Assembly: GCA_937967455.1 (NCBI GenBank)
Contig: CALCJK010000002.1
Span: 1-37,601 of the forward strand
Reading direction: 5' to 3'
Source: an uncultured bacterium
GTDB taxonomy: Bacteria > Bacteroidota > Ignavibacteria > UBA10030 > BY39
Length of the DNA: 37,601 nt
The notes under the pieces: model-generated
Seen by the model: the letters and a program-made list of their open reading frames with translations, nothing else
Told to the model about the DNA's origin: nothing
Databases searched by the model: none
Shown here: positions 1 through 9,658 of the stretch, in pieces
How the letters are laid out: each line of letters starts with the position of its first letter
Numbering within the stretch: the stretch's first letter is position 1
Translations under genes and position numbers: made by a program

Positions 1-4
1 CTTG

Positions 5-79
5 TCGGGGTGAGAGGATTCGAACCTCCGACTTCTTGGTCCCAAACCAAGCGCTCTAGCCGGGCTGAGCTACACCCCG
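5..79 (-). tRNA. tRNA-Pro (anticodon TGG)
   Basis: On the minus strand the sequence folds as a full cloverleaf. The acceptor arms CGGGGTG (73-79) and CACCCCG (6-12) pair, the anticodon stem is CTTGG/CCAAG with a loop giving anticodon TGG, and a T loop TTCGAAT is present. The discriminator base is A at position 5. The CCA end is not encoded (the next bases read CAA), so it would be added by nucleotidyltransferase. It reads proline CCA codons and, by wobble, other CCN codons. Confidence 0.96.
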
Positions 80-98
80 TTTTATTTAACTGCTAGTA

Positions 99-127
99 AA
101 TATACAAAACTCACTGAAAATTTGCAA
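99..127 (-). promoter_or_regulatory. sigma70-type promoter for tRNA-Pro
   Basis: On the minus strand TTGCAA (122-127) and TATATT (99-104) are separated by exactly 17 bases. The expected transcription start lies around position 92, about 12 bases before the mature tRNA 5' end. The match is by inspection only. Confidence 0.55.
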
Positions 128-128
128 T

Positions 129-156
129 TTGTCTAAAATAAATTTAATTTTATAGG
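129..156 (+). promoter_or_regulatory. possible promoter for the response-regulator operon
   Basis: TTGTCT (129-134) and TATAGG (151-156) are separated by 16 bases, with the start codon 36 bases downstream. In such AT-rich sequence this could be chance. It overlaps the back of the divergent tRNA promoter. Confidence 0.3.
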
Positions 157-191
157 AAATTTAACATTTATTATAACAATTTCTTTGATTA

Positions 192-563
192 ATGAAGACA
201 ATTTCTGTATTATTTGTGGACGACGATGATGAACTCAGAAAAGCTTTAACAGACGGCTTAAAAGAAAAAGGTTTTAAAGTAATTCCGGCTGAAAGCGGTC
301 CAGTTGCCCTGAATATCCTAAAAACTTTTATTCCAGATATTATAATTACAGATCTGAGAATGGAACCAATGAATGGATTTGAGTTTTATCAAAATGTTAA
401 AAAAATACCAGATTTATGTAATTTACCCTTCATTTTTTTAACTGCTATTAACGATACTCTTGCAGAAAAATATAGCAAAAGCTTAGGAGTAAATTCCTAT
501 GTAATAAAACCAATTGATATTGATAAATTGGCACTGATAATAAAATTTAATTTACATCTATGA
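192..563 (+). CDS. single-domain response regulator (CheY-like receiver)
   Basis: This 123-residue protein is one receiver domain with no output domain. The acidic pocket is D10-D12, the expected phosphoacceptor is D54 in the segment ITDLRMEP, the switch threonine is T84 (FLTA) and the conserved lysine is K106 (IKP). It would therefore signal by protein-protein contact or phosphotransfer rather than by binding DNA itself. Its stop codon overlaps the start of the next gene (ATGA at 560-563), implying translational coupling with a membrane protein that resembles a histidine-kinase dimerisation module. The partner and output cannot be read from the sequence. Confidence 0.93.
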   Translation: MKTISVLFVDDDDELRKALTDGLKEKGFKVIPAESGPVALNILKTFIPDIIITDLRMEPMNGFEFYQNVKKIPDLCNLPFIFLTAINDTLAEKYSKSLGVNSYVIKPIDIDKLALIIKFNLHL

Positions 564-1102
564 ATTCATTTCCCAAAAATGTATTTTCCAATATTAAAAA
601 TCTTTTTGAAAAATATCCAATTGTTATTGCTGCACTAATTATTTATTTATACTACCTTCTAACATCATATAACTTCTTTGCTCATTATAAAGAGAAACAA
701 ACTTTTCTCGATTATTTAATGCAGTTTGATTCCCTGATTTTTTTATGGCTTGCAATAGCTGCTTATTTCCAGCTCAGAAAAATTAAAAAGGATCGCATTA
801 GTGAAGCTATTAAAAGAATGGAAGTAGAAAAACAACTCGAAGTACAAAAAATTCATGCAAAAGTTATAAATGAAATTACCGAGTTATTACAGGATAGCGT
901 CAATAATCCGCTTGCAGTTATTTCTCTTGGAACAAAAGAAATAAGAAAAAAATTTGAAGCTGATCCTGAAATTATCGCCTGGCTAGATAGAATTGATTCA
1001 GCTATGAAAAAAATCCACAACACAATTCGAGATATACAACTTTATGAAACTCAAAAAATTTTAGAAGAAACAAATCCACATTTTCAAGAACCAAAAAAAT
1101 AA
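560..1102 (+). CDS. membrane protein with degenerate histidine-kinase DHp-like helix pair
   Basis: The 180-residue product has two predicted membrane helices (about 21-40 and 57-72), then a charged coiled-coil stretch (73-105) and a helical pair resembling a histidine-kinase DHp domain (about 100-165). The segment DSVNNPLAVI (112-121) matches the kinase H-box HELRNPLAAI, but the phosphorylatable histidine position is D112. No HATPase domain follows, and the protein ends 60 residues later. It overlaps the upstream response-regulator gene by four bases. It could be a non-catalytic docking or dimerisation partner for that receiver. The DHp resemblance is from motif reading and needs a profile search. 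Confidence 0.6.
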   Translation: MNSFPKNVFSNIKNLFEKYPIVIAALIIYLYYLLTSYNFFAHYKEKQTFLDYLMQFDSLIFLWLAIAAYFQLRKIKKDRISEAIKRMEVEKQLEVQKIHAKVINEITELLQDSVNNPLAVISLGTKEIRKKFEADPEIIAWLDRIDSAMKKIHNTIRDIQLYETQKILEETNPHFQEPKK

Positions 1103-1124
1103 TATCATATATAAAAAAGGGAAA

Positions 1125-3827
1125 GTGAGAAGATTCTTATATTTTGTTCTACTAATATTTATTACTGGATTTCTTTATTCACAGGAAAAATTGATTATAA
1201 AACCAGATAAGATTGATCTGGATTTTGAAAATATTTATACAAAGAACTTAGAGAAGAAACCTAAAATAGGACTTGTACTGAGTGGTGGAGGAGCAAGAGG
1301 ATTTGCGCAAATTGGAGTTTTAAAAGTTTTTGAAAAATATAATATCCAGCCCGAATTGATTGTTGGTAACAGCATTGGCGCAATAATTGGAGGTTTATAT
1401 TGTTCTGGTTATTCTGCTGCACAACTGGAAAGTATTGCTATAAATACTAAATGGGATGAATTGCTTTCTTTGCGAGATGAAACTAAACGCACAGACCTTT
1501 TTCTTGATCAGAAACAAGCACGGGAAAGAGGGTTTTTAATAATTCGTTTTGATGGTCTAAATCCAATTATCCCTTCGTCTATTTCAAGTGGACAGGAAGT
1601 ACTTAACTTTCTTAATAATTTGACACTACAAGCATTATATCACCCAATCTCGAGTTTTAATGATTTGAAAATTCCTTTCAGAGCTGTTGCTGCTGATATA
1701 ACATCAGGACAAAGATTTGTATTTGATCGTGGTTCTCTTACAGAAGCATTAAGAGCAAGCTCGGGTATACCTCTGCTTTTTACACCTCTTGAAAAAGATT
1801 CGGCTTCATTGATTGATGGTGGAATTATTTCTAATATTCCAGTAGATGTTGCTAAAAATGAAAATTGTGATTTAATCATTGCTGTAAATTCAACAAGCGA
1901 CATAAATAAGCTACCAGAAAATGCTGCTCCATGGGAATTCGCCGACCAGCTAATGACAATAATGATGCAACAACCAAATAATTATCAGCTCTCATTGGCA
2001 GATATCGTTATAAAACCTAATCTAAATAATCACCTGGCATCCGATTTTTCACAAATCGAATATCTTATCAAGGCTGGCGAAAAATCAGCTTATGAAAAAA
2101 TAGATTCAATAATTTCAAAGATTAATCAAAAGAAGAATAAAAATATTCCAATTGAAGATTTAGAATTACAATTTTCAAGCATTCAATTTTCAGGCGATTC
2201 CATCTCCATAGAACTAAAAAATTTAATCCTCAACTCTATAAATAAAAATACGCTCTCAAAAACTGAACTTAAACAAATCGTTAATGAGATATATTCTACT
2301 GGAAATTATGAAGATGTCTACGCTGAGCTATCTGGTGAAATTTTAAATTTTTATTTCAAGCTGTTTCCTTTGATAAATAAAATTAAAGTTACTGGCAATC
2401 ATGTAATAGCAAACACGGAGTTCGAAAAAATACTTGATACACTGATTAATCAGAGGTTTAACATTAAACAAATTACAGATGCTTTAGAAGATATTATTGC
2501 AATTTATCGTACAAGAGGATATAGTCTTGCTCGTACTAAATTAATTAAATTTGATCGACCAACAGGTGAATTGTTAATAGAAATTGAGGAAGGTACTATA
2601 CACACAGTAAAATTTGAGGGTAATAATAAAACTGCTGAATATGTTGTTAGAAGGGAATTTCCGTTGAAGAAAGGAGATATTTTTGAAATACATAAAGCAC
2701 AGAAAGGAATTTCAAATATCAAAAGTCTGGGATTGTTTGAATATGTCCTTATTGAAATTCAAAGCGATAAAAAATCTGACATTATAATAAATGTAAAAAT
2801 GAAAGAAAGGTACACTGATATACTTCGATTAGGCTTAGGTGCAAATAATGAGCGAGGTTTTATAATGAATGTCGAAGTTCGAGATGCAAACTTCCGTGGT
2901 CACGGCGAAGAATTAGGATTATCAGCTTTTGCAGGGAATAGAGATAAAGGTATAGTATTTGACTATAGAATCAGAAGGATATTCCATACTTACTTTACAC
3001 TAAATCTGATAACATATTATCGAATGCACGATATTTACACATATAAGAATGAATCCTCATTTTCAGATAGACACTGGAGAAGAATTCAAGATGGAGAGTA
3101 TAGATTGACACGATATGGTGGCTTGGTTGGATTCGGAACTCATATGGAACGACTTGGCAATATTATGGTTGAGTATCGATATGAACAACAAGATATAAAG
3201 CAATTGATTGAAGGTGGGTATATTCCTGATAAATATCCAATAGCAATTCTAAAAGTAGGTAGTATCATTGATACTAAAAATTCTGCTAATTTCCCAACTT
3301 CAGGAATGTTTTTATCGATTATGTATGAGAACGGTATTAAAAAACTGGGAAGTAATGTGTCTTTTACAAAGTTAAGCATTTCTTATGAAAATTATCTGAC
3401 ATTTTTTGAGGACCATACGCTTGGATTAAAGGTTAATTTTGGTGCTGCTGATGCCACCCTACCATTAGCTGAACAATTCTCTTTAGGAGGAATCAATTCT
3501 TTCTTTGGCCTTCGACAATATGATAGTCGTGGCAGACAGACATTACAACTTGGTGGTGAATATCGTGTAAGGTTACCTTTCAGTATTATCTATCCAACTT
3601 TTGCCTCTATAAAATATAATTTTGGTACGATATCAAGTACACCACAGGAGTTAAAGTTGGTTGATATGAGACATGGTTTTGGTTTTCAAATAGGCATTGA
3701 TTCTCCACTTGGTGCTGTGAACGCAGCAATTGGGCGAAGTTTTTTCCTGCCCAAAAAAGTTAAAACACCACCATCAATTGGCCCCTGGTTATTTTATTTC
3801 TCAATTGGTTATGATTTAGATTATTAA
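1125..3827 (+). CDS. patatin-like phospholipase fused to POTRA/Omp85 barrel (type Vd-like)
   Basis: The 900-residue protein starts at GTG just after an AAGGGA ribosome site and has a signal peptide (about 1-19). A patatin domain (about 47-330) carries the oxyanion loop GGGARG (54-59), the nucleophile elbow GNSIG (S83) and the partner motif DGG (D231), so the Ser-Asp dyad is complete. POTRA-like segments follow (about 412-570), then an Omp85 barrel with conserved RGHGEE and a terminal aromatic strand. Patatin-POTRA-barrel proteins such as Pseudomonas PlpD are type Vd secretion proteins that place a lipase at the surface. Substrate is unknown. It is longer than PlpD, mainly in the linker and barrel. 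Confidence 0.92.
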   Translation: MRRFLYFVLLIFITGFLYSQEKLIIKPDKIDLDFENIYTKNLEKKPKIGLVLSGGGARGFAQIGVLKVFEKYNIQPELIVGNSIGAIIGGLYCSGYSAAQLESIAINTKWDELLSLRDETKRTDLFLDQKQARERGFLIIRFDGLNPIIPSSISSGQEVLNFLNNLTLQALYHPISSFNDLKIPFRAVAADITSGQRFVFDRGSLTEALRASSGIPLLFTPLEKDSASLIDGGIISNIPVDVAKNENCDLIIAVNSTSDINKLPENAAPWEFADQLMTIMMQQPNNYQLSLADIVIKPNLNNHLASDFSQIEYLIKAGEKSAYEKIDSIISKINQKKNKNIPIEDLELQFSSIQFSGDSISIELKNLILNSINKNTLSKTELKQIVNEIYSTGNYEDVYAELSGEILNFYFKLFPLINKIKVTGNHVIANTEFEKILDTLINQRFNIKQITDALEDIIAIYRTRGYSLARTKLIKFDRPTGELLIEIEEGTIHTVKFEGNNKTAEYVVRREFPLKKGDIFEIHKAQKGISNIKSLGLFEYVLIEIQSDKKSDIIINVKMKERYTDILRLGLGANNERGFIMNVEVRDANFRGHGEELGLSAFAGNRDKGIVFDYRIRRIFHTYFTLNLITYYRMHDIYTYKNESSFSDRHWRRIQDGEYRLTRYGGLVGFGTHMERLGNIMVEYRYEQQDIKQLIEGGYIPDKYPIAILKVGSIIDTKNSANFPTSGMFLSIMYENGIKKLGSNVSFTKLSISYENYLTFFEDHTLGLKVNFGAADATLPLAEQFSLGGINSFFGLRQYDSRGRQTLQLGGEYRVRLPFSIIYPTFASIKYNFGTISSTPQELKLVDMRHGFGFQIGIDSPLGAVNAAIGRSFFLPKKVKTPPSIGPWLFYFSIGYDLDY

Positions 3828-3847
3828 TTATCTTTAAAATTAAGATT

Positions 3848-5953
3848 ATGACTTTCTTAAATCCATTAGCACTATTAGGTTTGATTGCAGCAGCCTTACC
3901 TGTGATAATTCACTTACTGAATCTGAGAAAATTAAAAACTATAGAATTCAGTACATTAAATTTTCTTAAAGAATTACAACAGTCGAAGATACGTAAATTG
4001 AAACTTAGGCAAGTTTTGCTTTTAATCATTCGCACTTTAATAGTAATTTTTATTGTGCTTGCATTTTCCCGGCCAGCATTGAAAGGTACAATTCCTGGTA
4101 AGGTTGCTCAGCATGCAGCATCTACAATTATACTGATCTTTGATGATTCATTCAGTATGAGTGCTCAGGATGAAAATGGTGAATACTTCAAACAAGCAAA
4201 AGATTTTGCCCTTTCGGTAATTGACCTTGCTAATGTTGGTGATGAAATGTTTTTTTTGAAACTATCGGAGGCGGAGAATTCTGAATTTTCGCCTATCAGT
4301 GATAAAAATATTTTAAAACAAGCAATAATTGAGAGTAAGATTTCAGAGGTTTATCAACCAATAGATAATGCGCTTGGTATTGCTGCCCGGCTAATGAGCA
4401 GTTCAAAAAATGCTAATAAAGAAATTTACTTAATCAGCGATTTTCAAAAAAGTTGTTTTGATTTAATGAGTAAAAATAAAACAGAGATTTTTGGTAGTGA
4501 TGTAAAATTTTTTCTGGTCAATATAGGGGAGAAAGAAGTGCCTAATACCAGTGTAGATAGTGTTGATATTAAGACCAAAATTTTTGAAATCGATAAACCA
4601 GTTGTTATTAACACTGATATAAAAAATTTTGGGAATCAGAATTTGACAAATCTTGTTGCAAGTTTGTATTTAAATGGTGTACGCTCAGCCCAAAGAAGCA
4701 TAGATATTAGTTCATGGTCAGGAAATTCAGTAGAACTTGTTGCTGTACCAAAAAAATTTGGGTTTAATACAGGATATATAGAAATTGAGAGTGATGCGGT
4801 TGATATGGATAATCGCAGGTATTTTTCGTTTTATGTACCTGAAAGAATTTCAATATTAATTGTTTCATCAAAAGAAGAAAATTCAAAATATATTAAACTT
4901 GCTTTGTCGACAAATAGTTTGTTTCAATATAGGGAAGTTATTTCTGAAAAGTTTTTTTCTGAAAACTTGGCTAATTACGATGTAATTGTAATACTCGAAT
5001 TTGATAAAATGACAAGAGAAAAAATTATAAGTATAAAAAATTTTGTAGATGCAGGAGGTGGTCTAATCATCTTTCCAGATAACGATTCAGATTTAAGACA
5101 GTTTAACGATTTTATTACTGAACTTGGATTAAAGCCAGCAGATGGATTTTTAAAAACTGCTTATCCATCGAGTTTTACTTTTTACAAGGTCGACTTCCAA
5201 CATCCAATTTTTAGTGGTGTTTTTATCGAAGATACTAAAGAGGGCGAGAGGACAATTAATTCTCCGTTGATTAATTTATCTTTGAAACTTAAACCCACAG
5301 AAAATGAAACGCCAATTATAACTCTTGGTACCGGATATCCATTTTTATTTGAAAAGAGATTGGGTGAAGGTAAAATTTTAATTTTTTCAGTTGCAGCAAA
5401 TTTAAACTGGTCTGACTTTCCAATCAAAGGAATCTTTGCACCATTAATTTATAGGGGAATAAATTATGCCGCAACAAGTACTTTACAAAATGAATCGAAG
5501 TTGACAGGCGAAAATGTACAAATAAAATTATTAAAGAAATCATTTGTAACACCGCGTCTAAAGTTAATTTATCCTGATGGTAATGAGGAAATAGTAAAAA
5601 CTACGGAAACTGAACAAAAGGAAGTTAAATCTAATATTTTACATATCGGTAAATTGAAAAGTTCTGGGATTTATGAATTGAGAGATGAGAAAAAAACTTT
5701 TTCTTTGATAAGTGTTAACACAAACAGGTTAGAATCGGATCTTAGGAAAATTTCGGAGGATGATTTGTATGAATATTTTAGTAAATTAGGTGTAATGAAA
5801 AATCAATTAGAATTGCTGAATTCTCGTACAGATATTAAAGCAATGATACTAACCTCCCGTTATGGAGCTGAATTGTGGAAATTAGCACTTATAATTGTTT
5901 TAATACTTGCTTTTCTGGAAATGCTTATTGCTTTAGATAGAAAAAAATCCTAA
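3848..5953 (+). CDS. BatA-domain / VWA-domain membrane protein
   Basis: The 701-residue protein opens with a BatA-type N-terminal region: FLNPLALLG, a first membrane helix (8-24), a basic segment, and a second helix (55-73). A von Willebrand A domain follows with the MIDAS motif D99-x-S101-x-S103. The middle of the protein (about 230-540) has CARDB-like and glutamine-amidotransferase-like character. A single membrane helix near the C-terminus (about 674-694) places it in the inner membrane with the bulk in the periplasm. Related proteins occur in Bacteroidota with MoxR ATPases, but no MoxR gene is nearby. It starts 20 bases after the patatin gene and ends three bases before hflX. Confidence 0.85.
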   Translation: MTFLNPLALLGLIAAALPVIIHLLNLRKLKTIEFSTLNFLKELQQSKIRKLKLRQVLLLIIRTLIVIFIVLAFSRPALKGTIPGKVAQHAASTIILIFDDSFSMSAQDENGEYFKQAKDFALSVIDLANVGDEMFFLKLSEAENSEFSPISDKNILKQAIIESKISEVYQPIDNALGIAARLMSSSKNANKEIYLISDFQKSCFDLMSKNKTEIFGSDVKFFLVNIGEKEVPNTSVDSVDIKTKIFEIDKPVVINTDIKNFGNQNLTNLVASLYLNGVRSAQRSIDISSWSGNSVELVAVPKKFGFNTGYIEIESDAVDMDNRRYFSFYVPERISILIVSSKEENSKYIKLALSTNSLFQYREVISEKFFSENLANYDVIVILEFDKMTREKIISIKNFVDAGGGLIIFPDNDSDLRQFNDFITELGLKPADGFLKTAYPSSFTFYKVDFQHPIFSGVFIEDTKEGERTINSPLINLSLKLKPTENETPIITLGTGYPFLFEKRLGEGKILIFSVAANLNWSDFPIKGIFAPLIYRGINYAATSTLQNESKLTGENVQIKLLKKSFVTPRLKLIYPDGNEEIVKTTETEQKEVKSNILHIGKLKSSGIYELRDEKKTFSLISVNTNRLESDLRKISEDDLYEYFSKLGVMKNQLELLNSRTDIKAMILTSRYGAELWKLALIIVLILAFLEMLIALDRKKS

Positions 5954-5956
5954 TAT

Positions 5957-7210
5957 ATGGAAAAAGAAAAAGCAATAGTTGTTGGATTAAAATTGCCACA
6001 TATTAGTGACGAGCAACTCAAAGATTATCTTGATGAACTTGAATTGCTCGCTTACACTGCTGGTTGCGAAGTATTACAAAGGATAGTGCAGGAGCGACAG
6101 AGGATTGAAGCAGCGACTTTTATTGGTAAAGGAAAAGCAGAGGAAATTTCTAGGATAGTTGAAGAAAAAAGTATTCAGCTTGTTATTTTCGATGATGATC
6201 TTACAGCAGTACAAGTGCGTAATCTTGAAAGAATTATAAAATGTAAAATTGTTGATAGAAGTGGCTTAATACTGGATATATTTGCCAAGAGAGCAAAGAG
6301 CAAAGAAGCAATGACTCAGGTTGAACTTGCACAACTTCAATATATGTTGCCGCGACTTACAAAAATGTGGACTCACCTTTCCAAGCAATATGGTGGAATT
6401 GGAACAAAAGGTCCTGGTGAAACACAGATTGAAACAGATCGTCGTGTAATCCGTAGAAGGATAAAAATTTTAAAAGAAAAATTGAAAGATATAGAACAAG
6501 AACGAAATATTCAGAGGAAAAGTCGACAAGATTTCGTTAGAGCAGCTCTGGTAGGATACACCAATGCAGGTAAATCAACATTGATGAATACGCTTGTTGA
6601 TGCTGATGTTTTTGTTGAAGATAGGTTGTTTGCCACGCTTGATACCACTGTTCGGTCAATGAAACTATCTAACACACAAAAAATATTAATTTCCGATACA
6701 GTTGGGTTCATAAGAAAACTACCACCTAATTTAATTGCATCTTTTAAAAGCACTCTTGCCGAAGTTGTTGAGTCTGATATATTAATACATGTTGTAGATG
6801 TATCTCATCCTCTGTTCGAGGAGCATATTCAGGTTGTGAATGATACAATTCAGGAAATTGGTGCTGGAGCTAAACAAACTATACTTGTATTTAATAAAAT
6901 TGATCTCCTTAAGGATAGAACAATGCTTTCTGAGTTATCAAAAAAGTATAAAGACTCGGTTGCAATTTCGGCTAAAAGAAACATTAATATATCAGCTTTA
7001 AAAAATAAAATATTGAGCCTGATATCAAGCGAGTTTATTGAAAAAGTTGTTGAGACAAGCCATACCAATTATGATGTCATTTCTAAACTATACCAGATTG
7101 GCGAGGTATTAGATAAAAAGTTTAAAAATAAAAAAGTTTACCTAAAAGTTCGTCTAAATAAAAAACAATTAGGGAATTTTATGAAAATTTTATCAACAAT
7201 GGATAAATAA
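5957..7210 (+). CDS. hflX: GTPase HflX
   Basis: The 417-residue protein has the HflX N-terminal domain (about 5-130), the linker signature GGIGTKGPGE (146-155), a coiled-coil and a G domain. Visible nucleotide motifs are G1 GYTNAGKS (200-207), G3 DTVG (247-250), G4 NKID (313-316) and a SAK G5-like motif. HflX binds the 50S subunit and acts in ribosome splitting and rescue under stress. Length is typical. It sits only three bases after the BatA-like gene and two bases before the M28 peptidase gene, so it is almost certainly cotranscribed with envelope genes. Confidence 0.96.
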   Translation: MEKEKAIVVGLKLPHISDEQLKDYLDELELLAYTAGCEVLQRIVQERQRIEAATFIGKGKAEEISRIVEEKSIQLVIFDDDLTAVQVRNLERIIKCKIVDRSGLILDIFAKRAKSKEAMTQVELAQLQYMLPRLTKMWTHLSKQYGGIGTKGPGETQIETDRRVIRRRIKILKEKLKDIEQERNIQRKSRQDFVRAALVGYTNAGKSTLMNTLVDADVFVEDRLFATLDTTVRSMKLSNTQKILISDTVGFIRKLPPNLIASFKSTLAEVVESDILIHVVDVSHPLFEEHIQVVNDTIQEIGAGAKQTILVFNKIDLLKDRTMLSELSKKYKDSVAISAKRNINISALKNKILSLISSEFIEKVVETSHTNYDVISKLYQIGEVLDKKFKNKKVYLKVRLNKKQLGNFMKILSTMDK

Positions 7211-7212
7211 GA

Positions 7213-8778
7213 ATGATAACTTATCTTAAAAGAATCTTTATTTTTTTCATATTTGTATTTTTTGCTGGTTGCGGAATTTTAAATTTTGAGAGTCAAAATC
7301 ATTACGATGCTAATCTCATAATACCTGATAATATTTCAAAATATTTATACTTTCTTGCATCAGATTCACTTAAAGGTAGAAATACGCCAAGTGAAGGACT
7401 GGATATTGCAGCGGAATATATTGCAAACAACTTCAAAAACTTTGGTCTTAAACCTGTTGGTGAAAACTATTATCAAAATTTTAGTTTGATTATAACAAAT
7501 CTTGGTAGTGAAAACCACCTGAAAATTTTAAAAAATGGTAATATAAATGATTTTCAGATAAAGCAAGATTTTACACCTTTTGAAATGACAGCCAATGCAG
7601 AGGTAAATGCACCATTGGTTTTTGCAGGTTATGGTATCAAATCAAAAGAACATAATTATAACGATTATCAAAACGTAAATGTAAAAGATAAAATTGTACT
7701 AGTTCTCAGACATGAGCCAGGGGAGGAAGACTCAACTTCTATTTTTGATGGGAAAAAACCAACTGAGTATTCAAATGTTTCACAAAAAGTGAAAACCGCA
7801 ATCGAAGAAGGAGCAATAGGTGTTCTTGTAGTTACTGATCCACTGAATCATTCAAATTTAACACCGCGTGGTTTTCCCTGGCCTTCATTGTCTAAAACAA
7901 TTCCTGTTGAATCATTACCAATAACGCTGAATTTACACGAACCAAAAGTTCCTGTGGTGCAAGTTGGAGAGAGTATTATACAATTAATATTTGGAAGTGT
8001 AGATTCACTAAAAAATATACAAGCTCATATAGATTCAACTCTTCAGCCAAATTCTTTTGAGTTTCAGAACATAGAAGTAAATTTGAAAACAAGTACAATT
8101 TTAACAGAGAAAAATACAAAAAATGTCGCGGCTTATGTCGAAGGTGCTGACAAAGAGCTACGGAATGAAGTTGTTATTATTGGAGCTCATTATGATCATG
8201 TTGGTTACAAAAGAAATGCTGAAGTAGATACAGATTCCATTTTTAATGGTGCAGATGATAATGCATCTGGAACAAGTGGTATGCTAGCTATAGCAAAGGC
8301 TTTTTCTGAAATGAAAAATAAACCCAAAAGGACTGTTTTGTTCCTGGCTTTTGCTGGAGAAGAAAAAGGTTTGTTGGGTTCAAAGTACTATGTAAATTTT
8401 CCACTATTTCCAATCGAAAAAACTGTTGCGATGCTAAACCTGGATATGATTGGAAGAAATCATATAGATTCTGTTTTTATTTTAGGAGCCTCTCATTCGC
8501 CTGATCTGTTTAAAATAGTTGAAGAAGAAAATAAAAATATTAATTTTCATCTTATTACTTCGGATGGATATTTTGTTGGTGGAAGTGATCATGCCAGTTT
8601 TTATCGTCGAAACATTCCCGTTATATTTTTCTTCACCGGTGAACACAGTGATTATCATAAAGTATCCGATCATGCAGAATTAATCGATATAAAAAAACTT
8701 ACAAAAGTATCAAGATTGGCATTTAGAACTGCCTGGAGAATAGCAAATGATAATAAATATTATAAACTAATTAAATAA
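7213..8778 (+). CDS. M28 family zinc aminopeptidase lipoprotein with PA domain
   Basis: A 521-residue exported protein with a lipobox (F17-A-G-C20), so it is probably anchored in a membrane. A PA (protease-associated) insert lies about residues 120-300. The M28 catalytic core shows all expected zinc ligands and the catalytic acid: H326 (GAHYDH), D348 (GADDNASG), E383/E384 (GEE), D411 (NLDMIGR) and H460 (GSDH). It should remove N-terminal residues from peptides in the periplasm or at the surface. The start is two bases after the hflX stop codon. Specificity cannot be read from the sequence. Confidence 0.92.
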   Translation: MITYLKRIFIFFIFVFFAGCGILNFESQNHYDANLIIPDNISKYLYFLASDSLKGRNTPSEGLDIAAEYIANNFKNFGLKPVGENYYQNFSLIITNLGSENHLKILKNGNINDFQIKQDFTPFEMTANAEVNAPLVFAGYGIKSKEHNYNDYQNVNVKDKIVLVLRHEPGEEDSTSIFDGKKPTEYSNVSQKVKTAIEEGAIGVLVVTDPLNHSNLTPRGFPWPSLSKTIPVESLPITLNLHEPKVPVVQVGESIIQLIFGSVDSLKNIQAHIDSTLQPNSFEFQNIEVNLKTSTILTEKNTKNVAAYVEGADKELRNEVVIIGAHYDHVGYKRNAEVDTDSIFNGADDNASGTSGMLAIAKAFSEMKNKPKRTVLFLAFAGEEKGLLGSKYYVNFPLFPIEKTVAMLNLDMIGRNHIDSVFILGASHSPDLFKIVEEENKNINFHLITSDGYFVGGSDHASFYRRNIPVIFFFTGEHSDYHKVSDHAELIDIKKLTKVSRLAFRTAWRIANDNKYYKLIK

Positions 8779-8798
8779 TTAATATTAAGGAGAACAAA

Positions 8799-9638
8799 AT
8801 GAGAAACAAACCTTTTATAACACTGGTTATTTTATTAACATTCTTATTGAACTTAGTTTACGCACAGGAGAAAATTAAGCTCGCGTACAACTTTGAAAAG
8901 GGCAAAACTTATTTTTATAAAGATACAACAATTGGAGATATGACACAGGAAATGATGGGCAGAGAAATGAAAATGAAGAACGAGAGTCAGAGCTTAATTC
9001 GTATAGTTGTTAATGATGTAGATAAAAAAAAGAGTGCAACACTTATTGTTTCAGCTGATACGGTTTTAGTTCATAGTTCAATGCCAATGCGCGATACTAC
9101 GATGTCGATAAAAGAAATTGAGGGTAAACGTACAAAAGTTGTAGTAACAAATCTTGGAAAAATTCTAAGCAGGGAAACAATCGATTCTGTTAAAGTTAGT
9201 GGTAGAATGTCCTCAATGGCAAATAGAGAAGCTATTAACTTCCCACAACTTTCTGATAAAGCTCTTGCATTCGGAGAAAAGTGGAAAAGTACGGAAATTG
9301 ATACTACAAGTCCAGATAATAGCGGTCAGTTAATTGTAACAAGAGACATAGAATATACTTTAGTCAGTAAGGAGAAGAAGAAAAATTACGATTGTTATAA
9401 AGTAACTTTTACTGGTACAAGTTCCACAGAGGGTAAGTTTAATATGCAAGGAATGGAATTCTATATTGAGGGTAGTGGAAAAATAAATGGTTCATTTTAT
9501 TTTGCTGAAAAAATAGGAATGATCATTGAATCTGAAAGTCAAACCGAAAGCGAAATGACCTATGCTTCGGTTGGTGAAAATCCAATGACGATACCAATAA
9601 CTCAAAAAATTGTTTCAAAGAGATCACTGGTTAAATAA
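8799..9638 (+). CDS. secreted protein of unknown function (possibly DUF6263-like)
   Basis: A 279-residue protein with a clear Sec signal peptide (about 1-22, cleavage after VYA) and a good Shine-Dalgarno site (AAGGAG) eight bases before its ATG. The mature part is rich in beta strands, with an early YNFEKGKTYFY segment and Met-rich stretches (QEMMGREMKMK). No catalytic motif or membrane helix is visible. The layout resembles DUF6263-type secreted proteins of Bacteroidota, but this is a weak impression. It lies between two exported peptidase genes and may share their transcript. Confidence 0.8.
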   Translation: MRNKPFITLVILLTFLLNLVYAQEKIKLAYNFEKGKTYFYKDTTIGDMTQEMMGREMKMKNESQSLIRIVVNDVDKKKSATLIVSADTVLVHSSMPMRDTTMSIKEIEGKRTKVVVTNLGKILSRETIDSVKVSGRMSSMANREAINFPQLSDKALAFGEKWKSTEIDTTSPDNSGQLIVTRDIEYTLVSKEKKKNYDCYKVTFTGTSSTEGKFNMQGMEFYIEGSGKINGSFYFAEKIGMIIESESQTESEMTYASVGENPMTIPITQKIVSKRSLVK

Positions 9639-9658
9639 TATTTCTAGTAAAAAATCAA

